DNA of 35,967 nt from a bacterium (GTDB lineage: Bacteria > SZUA-79 > Acidulodesulfobacterales > Acidulodesulfobacteraceae). Position 1 is the first letter of the stretch. The number at the start of each line of letters is the position of its first letter. Location of the stretch: positions 26,608 through 62,574 of the forward strand of contig JAKASB010000001.1 in assembly GCA_021828255.1 (NCBI GenBank). Reading direction: 5' to 3'. Of this stretch, positions 32,947 to 35,967 are shown in pieces. The position numbers and the translations under genes were made by a program. Under the pieces are notes generated by a model that was not told where the DNA came from, made no database searches, and saw nothing but the letters and a program-made list of their open reading frames with translations.

Positions 32947-34805
32947 AAGGGAACAGGGCGTTTATCGCAAAATTAACGGCATCGTCGGGTTTATTTGCTT
33001 CCGAGCTTATTTACCTGTTTTTTATCTCCGGATTTTTTTCGGATAAAAGGATTGACTATTATTTTGCTTATTTTAACGGCATCAAACTATTTTTTATCAT
33101 TACTCCGTTAGCCTCATGGTTTATTTCCTCATATACGCTGTTGAATACCGTTCACAACAAATATTTATATTTTAAGCCTGAGGAGGGTAAAAAAAAGAAA
33201 AATAAAATGACAGATAAAATGAATGCTAATGCCTTCAAAGATGTTCTGGTGTGGCCGGAACCTGAAAATCTCCAATTAGTCATAGGAGAGATTCATGAAA
33301 AAGACGGAGCAAGAAAAGAGAAGCCGGAATGGCTCATTATGGATAAAAGCGGGCTTTATACCGGTCTTATCGTTTTTGGTTCTACCGGCACGGGAAAAAC
33401 AAGCGCCTGCGCATACCCATTTTTAGACCAGCTGGCAAAATACAAAAAAGAATCGGCGGACGAAAGAATCGGCGGCTTAATATTAGACGTTAAGGGAGAT
33501 TTCTGGAAAGAAGCGTCGCTTATACTTAAACGCAACGGAAGGAAAGACGATACGGTTATAATAAAGCCCGGCTCCGGTTATTATTTTAATCCCGTGCATT
33601 ATCCGCATTTAGATTCAAAGATTATAGCGGAAAGATTGTATTCAGTCCTCGAAAATATGCATTCTAACGACGGAAGACAGGACAGTTTCTGGAAAGACAA
33701 GTCTATAAATCTTCTTTCAAACTCCATAAATCTCATAAGACTGTGTCTGGGATATCTTACGCTTAGCGATGTTTACGAAATTATTTCAGACGACGTCAAA
33801 TTAAAAAATATGCTTGATTATGCGCAAAATTTAATAAAATCGAAACGTAAGAGTTTTCAAAAATATGAAAACATCCGCGCTGATGAAGGCGGCAGCGAAG
33901 GTATAGGTATAGACATAGATGTAAACGTAAACGAATTGAAACTTGCAATATCGTATTTTTCTGGAGCCGATTATGCGGGTCTCGACGAAAGAACAAAGGC
34001 AATTATAAAGAGCGAATCCTTAAGGGTGTGTTCGGATTTTATCAAACCGGCGTTTAAAGAAACTTTCTGTGCTACAGAACAAAAACTTAACTTTCCCGGG
34101 TTTCAGGAAGTTATAAACGGCGGGAAGATAGTAATTTTAAATATGCCGGAATCAGATTACGGCTTAACAGGAAAAATTATCGGCATTATGTTGAAACTCG
34201 ATTATTTCAGGACGGTATTAAACAGGGTTTATAAGGCGGCAATCGATAATTTCGTCAACATTAAAAGACCGGTTTTATTTATTTGCGACGAATATCAAAA
34301 TTATGTGACTTCGGGAGATATAGAATCCGATGCCGAATTTTTTGCAAGATGCAGGCAGTCTAAAGCAATAAATATCGTGCTTACCCAGAGCTACAGTTCG
34401 TTAAAGTTAAAACTCGGTTCGGAAGAAAAACTAAATTCGTTAATCGGAAACATCAGGTCTTCGATATGGCTTGCTTTAAGCGATGACTATTCCCGTGAAA
34501 AAGCCTCTAAAATATGCGACAAAGAATACAAGCTAAAAATAACGGAAAATATAACCGAACAGGACGACAGGGCAATTTTTAATCCGTATATAGGAAAACT
34601 TTTATCCGATGACAATACTATTTCGCAGGGAACTACAAAGACTTACGAAAAGATGCCGTCCTTCGATACCGATGATTTTGCCGGTCTGAAATTAAATCAG
34701 GCGGTTTACAGAATATATTCCGGCAATGAAGTCAAAGGACCGGGTATAGTATATCTGCACCCAATATACAGACCCAAAACTAAAAGCTGTTTCGATAAAG
34801 ACTAA
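32943..34805 (+). CDS. virD4: VirD4/TraG-type coupling protein
   Basis: This is the inner-membrane ATPase that recruits substrates to the type IV channel. The 620-residue protein has two N-terminal membrane helices (about 10-30 and 42-70). Walker A is GSTGTGKTSA (about 147), followed by GLILDVKGDFW, IIKPGSGYYFNPV, and Walker B VLFICDEYQNYV (about 443), then ARCRQSKAINIVLTQSYSSL. These are the normal coupling-protein motifs. A low-complexity Gly/Asp/Val patch (about residues 316-332) seems to be a loop insert. Translation is coupled to the AAA+ gene by the four-base overlap. Confidence 0.93.
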   Translation: MKGNRAFIAKLTASSGLFASELIYLFFISGFFSDKRIDYYFAYFNGIKLFFIITPLASWFISSYTLLNTVHNKYLYFKPEEGKKKKNKMTDKMNANAFKDVLVWPEPENLQLVIGEIHEKDGARKEKPEWLIMDKSGLYTGLIVFGSTGTGKTSACAYPFLDQLAKYKKESADERIGGLILDVKGDFWKEASLILKRNGRKDDTVIIKPGSGYYFNPVHYPHLDSKIIAERLYSVLENMHSNDGRQDSFWKDKSINLLSNSINLIRLCLGYLTLSDVYEIISDDVKLKNMLDYAQNLIKSKRKSFQKYENIRADEGGSEGIGIDIDVNVNELKLAISYFSGADYAGLDERTKAIIKSESLRVCSDFIKPAFKETFCATEQKLNFPGFQEVINGGKIVILNMPESDYGLTGKIIGIMLKLDYFRTVLNRVYKAAIDNFVNIKRPVLFICDEYQNYVTSGDIESDAEFFARCRQSKAINIVLTQSYSSLKLKLGSEEKLNSLIGNIRSSIWLALSDDYSREKASKICDKEYKLKITENITEQDDRAIFNPYIGKLLSDDNTISQGTTKTYEKMPSFDTDDFAGLKLNQAVYRIYSGNEVKGPGIVYLHPIYRPKTKSCFDKD

Positions 34806-34849
34806 AAAATAAAAAACGCAAGGCAAGACTAAATTTAAGAAAGGCGGCA

Positions 34850-35188
34850 ATGAAAAACGGATATGGAAGCGGCGGCGGAACAGGACAGGGTTACGAACTT
34901 GATATTTTAGAAATTGCATTTCTTGTTTTTAGCGGATTATTCGTCCTTTTTTATTTTACGAATCCTAACTTTAAATATCTTATAGATTCTTTTTATCTTT
35001 TTATTGCCTATTCTTTTAAATTTTATACGGCGGTAATAATTCTATACGGTTTTAATTTATTCTTTTTTTTAGCCGGTCTGCATAGCCTCTATGTCAGGGT
35101 TTTTGAGATCAGGGTCAGCGGCTCCAAGCTAAAAATGTATAATAAATTAGAGCAATATAACGAGGAAAAAGCAAATAACAAAAAATAA
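34850..35188 (+). CDS. Unknown 112-residue membrane protein
   Basis: I do not recognise this protein. It has a Gly-rich N-terminus (GYGSGGGTGQG), a hydrophobic helix (about 22-41, IAFLVFSGLFVLFYFTN), a second membrane region (about 50-85, with FYTAVIILYGFNLFFFLAGL) and a charged C-terminal helix rich in Lys, Glu and Asn. AAAGGCGG precedes the ATG. It lies between virD4 and the virB9-like gene, 21 bases before the latter, so it is most likely an accessory membrane part of the secretion system. Confidence 0.7.
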   Translation: MKNGYGSGGGTGQGYELDILEIAFLVFSGLFVLFYFTNPNFKYLIDSFYLFIAYSFKFYTAVIILYGFNLFFFLAGLHSLYVRVFEIRVSGSKLKMYNKLEQYNEEKANNKK

Positions 35189-35209
35189 AAAGGGGAGGAT
35201 TTAATATTA

Positions 35210-35967
35210 ATGCAAAAGATTAAATATTACCATATAAGTAATAAAAATTACTTTAATTACTTATCTTATTTGATTTTAATATTTGTCTCTTTATCGATAT
35301 TTAATTTTAATAGTTTGAGTAAAGCGGAAGCGCTAAAATATTCAAGTTTAAAGAAATTTAGTATTAAAAAGCCTCTGTGGGTGCATAAATTGCGGATAAA
35401 GACCGGACTTATTTATAAATTAAATACTGCCCAAGGCTATGTTTCCGTTATAACTCTGCCGGTTATACCTTTAGACGTAGCGCTCGGCAACACGGGAGCG
35501 TTTTCGGAACAGATAGTCGGAAGGCAGATATTTATAAAACCTCTAACATACGATACGAGCATAACCAGCAACCTTGAAATATATACAAAATACGGACTTA
35601 TAAACGTGCTTTTGCGGATAAAAAACCCGAAAACCGTTACGTATAATTTAGACATCGCAAATACCATGAAGGACGTCTTCGTAAAGAATTACATAAAAAA
35701 CAAAATAAAGGGGTTAAACGCCGTTTTGTTAAGAAAATATGAGGTAAAAAATCTTTTGCTCGATAAAAAAGCTCAGGCTTTAAAGAAGGAAAAAAAAGAA
35801 GTCATCGACCTTATTCTTATGATTAACAGGAAAAAAATAGACGCATCAATTACTAAAGGCGGGATAACCTTGACCGTAATTTCGATAAGCCGCATAAAAA
35901 ACTTATATTATCTGCAATATCAGCTCACTAATAATTCCGGCAGGAGTTTTTTTGTAAGAAATGTTTA
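35210..35967 (+). CDS. VirB9/TrbG-like outer-membrane channel protein, C-terminus cut by window edge
   Basis: This open frame is absent from the ORF track because it runs off the window. AGGGGAGG lies eleven bases before the ATG, and 252 codons are visible. A signal-type segment is at residues about 19-40 (YLILIFVSLSIFNFN...AEA). Then comes a VirB9/TrbG-like stretch: YVSVITLPVIPLDVALGN, IVGRQIFIKPLTYDTSITSNLEIYTKYGLINVLLRI, matching the family pattern of a short beta start followed by IKP...TNL-x-(V/I)-x-T-x-x. VirB9 forms the outer-membrane core with VirB10 and VirB7. It is the only candidate for VirB9 here. The domain call is by eye. Confidence 0.7.
   Translation, partial: MQKIKYYHISNKNYFNYLSYLILIFVSLSIFNFNSLSKAEALKYSSLKKFSIKKPLWVHKLRIKTGLIYKLNTAQGYVSVITLPVIPLDVALGNTGAFSEQIVGRQIFIKPLTYDTSITSNLEIYTKYGLINVLLRIKNPKTVTYNLDIANTMKDVFVKNYIKNKIKGLNAVLLRKYEVKNLLLDKKAQALKKEKKEVIDLILMINRKKIDASITKGGITLTVISISRIKNLYYLQYQLTNNSGRSFFVRNV

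Noticed and set aside
23584-35967. Integrative conjugative element with defined ends
   Set aside because: The T4SS operon would fit, but no integrase, relaxase, tRNA or attachment repeat was seen in the window, so element boundaries cannot be claimed.

Overview
The window is AT-rich DNA (roughly 60 percent or more A+T by eye) from a flagellated, diderm bacterium. Evidence for an outer membrane is the pair of L-ring (FlgH, lipobox LTGC) and P-ring (FlgI) proteins. A sigma-54-like promoter in front of flgF, a CsrA-FliW pair, the futalosine-route menaquinone enzyme MqnC and several c-di-GMP-type regulators fit a Desulfobacterota ('deltaproteobacterial') or related lineage. My best guess is the Sva0485/SZUA-79 (Ca. 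Acidulodesulfobacterales) type, but this is inference from style and not from a search.

Layout. Bases 1-40 hold the first codons of a minus-strand gene that reads like seryl-tRNA synthetase. Bases 387-9963 are a plus-strand flagellar block: flgF, flgG, flgA, flgH, flgI, flgM, a probable flgN, flgK, flgL, csrA and fliW. Bases 9998-12219 (minus) hold a three-gene signalling operon: a small protein resembling the N-terminal module of HD-GYP proteins, an HDOD protein, and a degenerate-receiver/GGDDF protein. Bases 12323-13624 (plus) hold an unknown gene and a PilZ-type protein. Bases 13665-15241 (minus) are motA-motB. Bases 15422-17721 (plus) are a FlgJ/lytic transglycosylase fusion and fliI. Then come mqnC, dksA, a receiver protein, a 987-residue multidomain hybrid kinase, a second receiver and a YbgC-type thioesterase (to 23583). 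From 23850 to the right edge runs a type IV secretion (conjugation-like) operon: VirB2, VirB3, VirB4, VirB5/TrbJ, VirB6/TrbL, VirB8/TrbF, VirB10/TrbI, a RavA/MoxR-like AAA+ ATPase, VirD4, a small membrane protein and a truncated VirB9/TrbG-like gene that the ORF track does not list.

How it works together. The left two thirds build, export-regulate and drive a flagellum (rod, rings, hook-filament junction, stator, export ATPase, FlgM and CsrA/FliW checkpoints), with c-di-GMP-type proteins between them. The right third is a transport channel whose promoter carries four 11-bp direct repeats in the style of PhoB-family operators. Its VirD4 gene overlaps an unexpected RavA-like ATPase gene.

Cutting across everything is a family of short inverted repeats with the core AAGGTGTCAGATTTATTTATT, plus one related palindrome built on GGGGACAGATTT. 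I see them at five places. They look like REP/REPIN elements. One lies in frame inside a coding sequence, and one splits what looks like a small gene between virB4 and virB5. No tRNA, rRNA, CRISPR array, integrase, relaxase or complete insertion sequence was seen.
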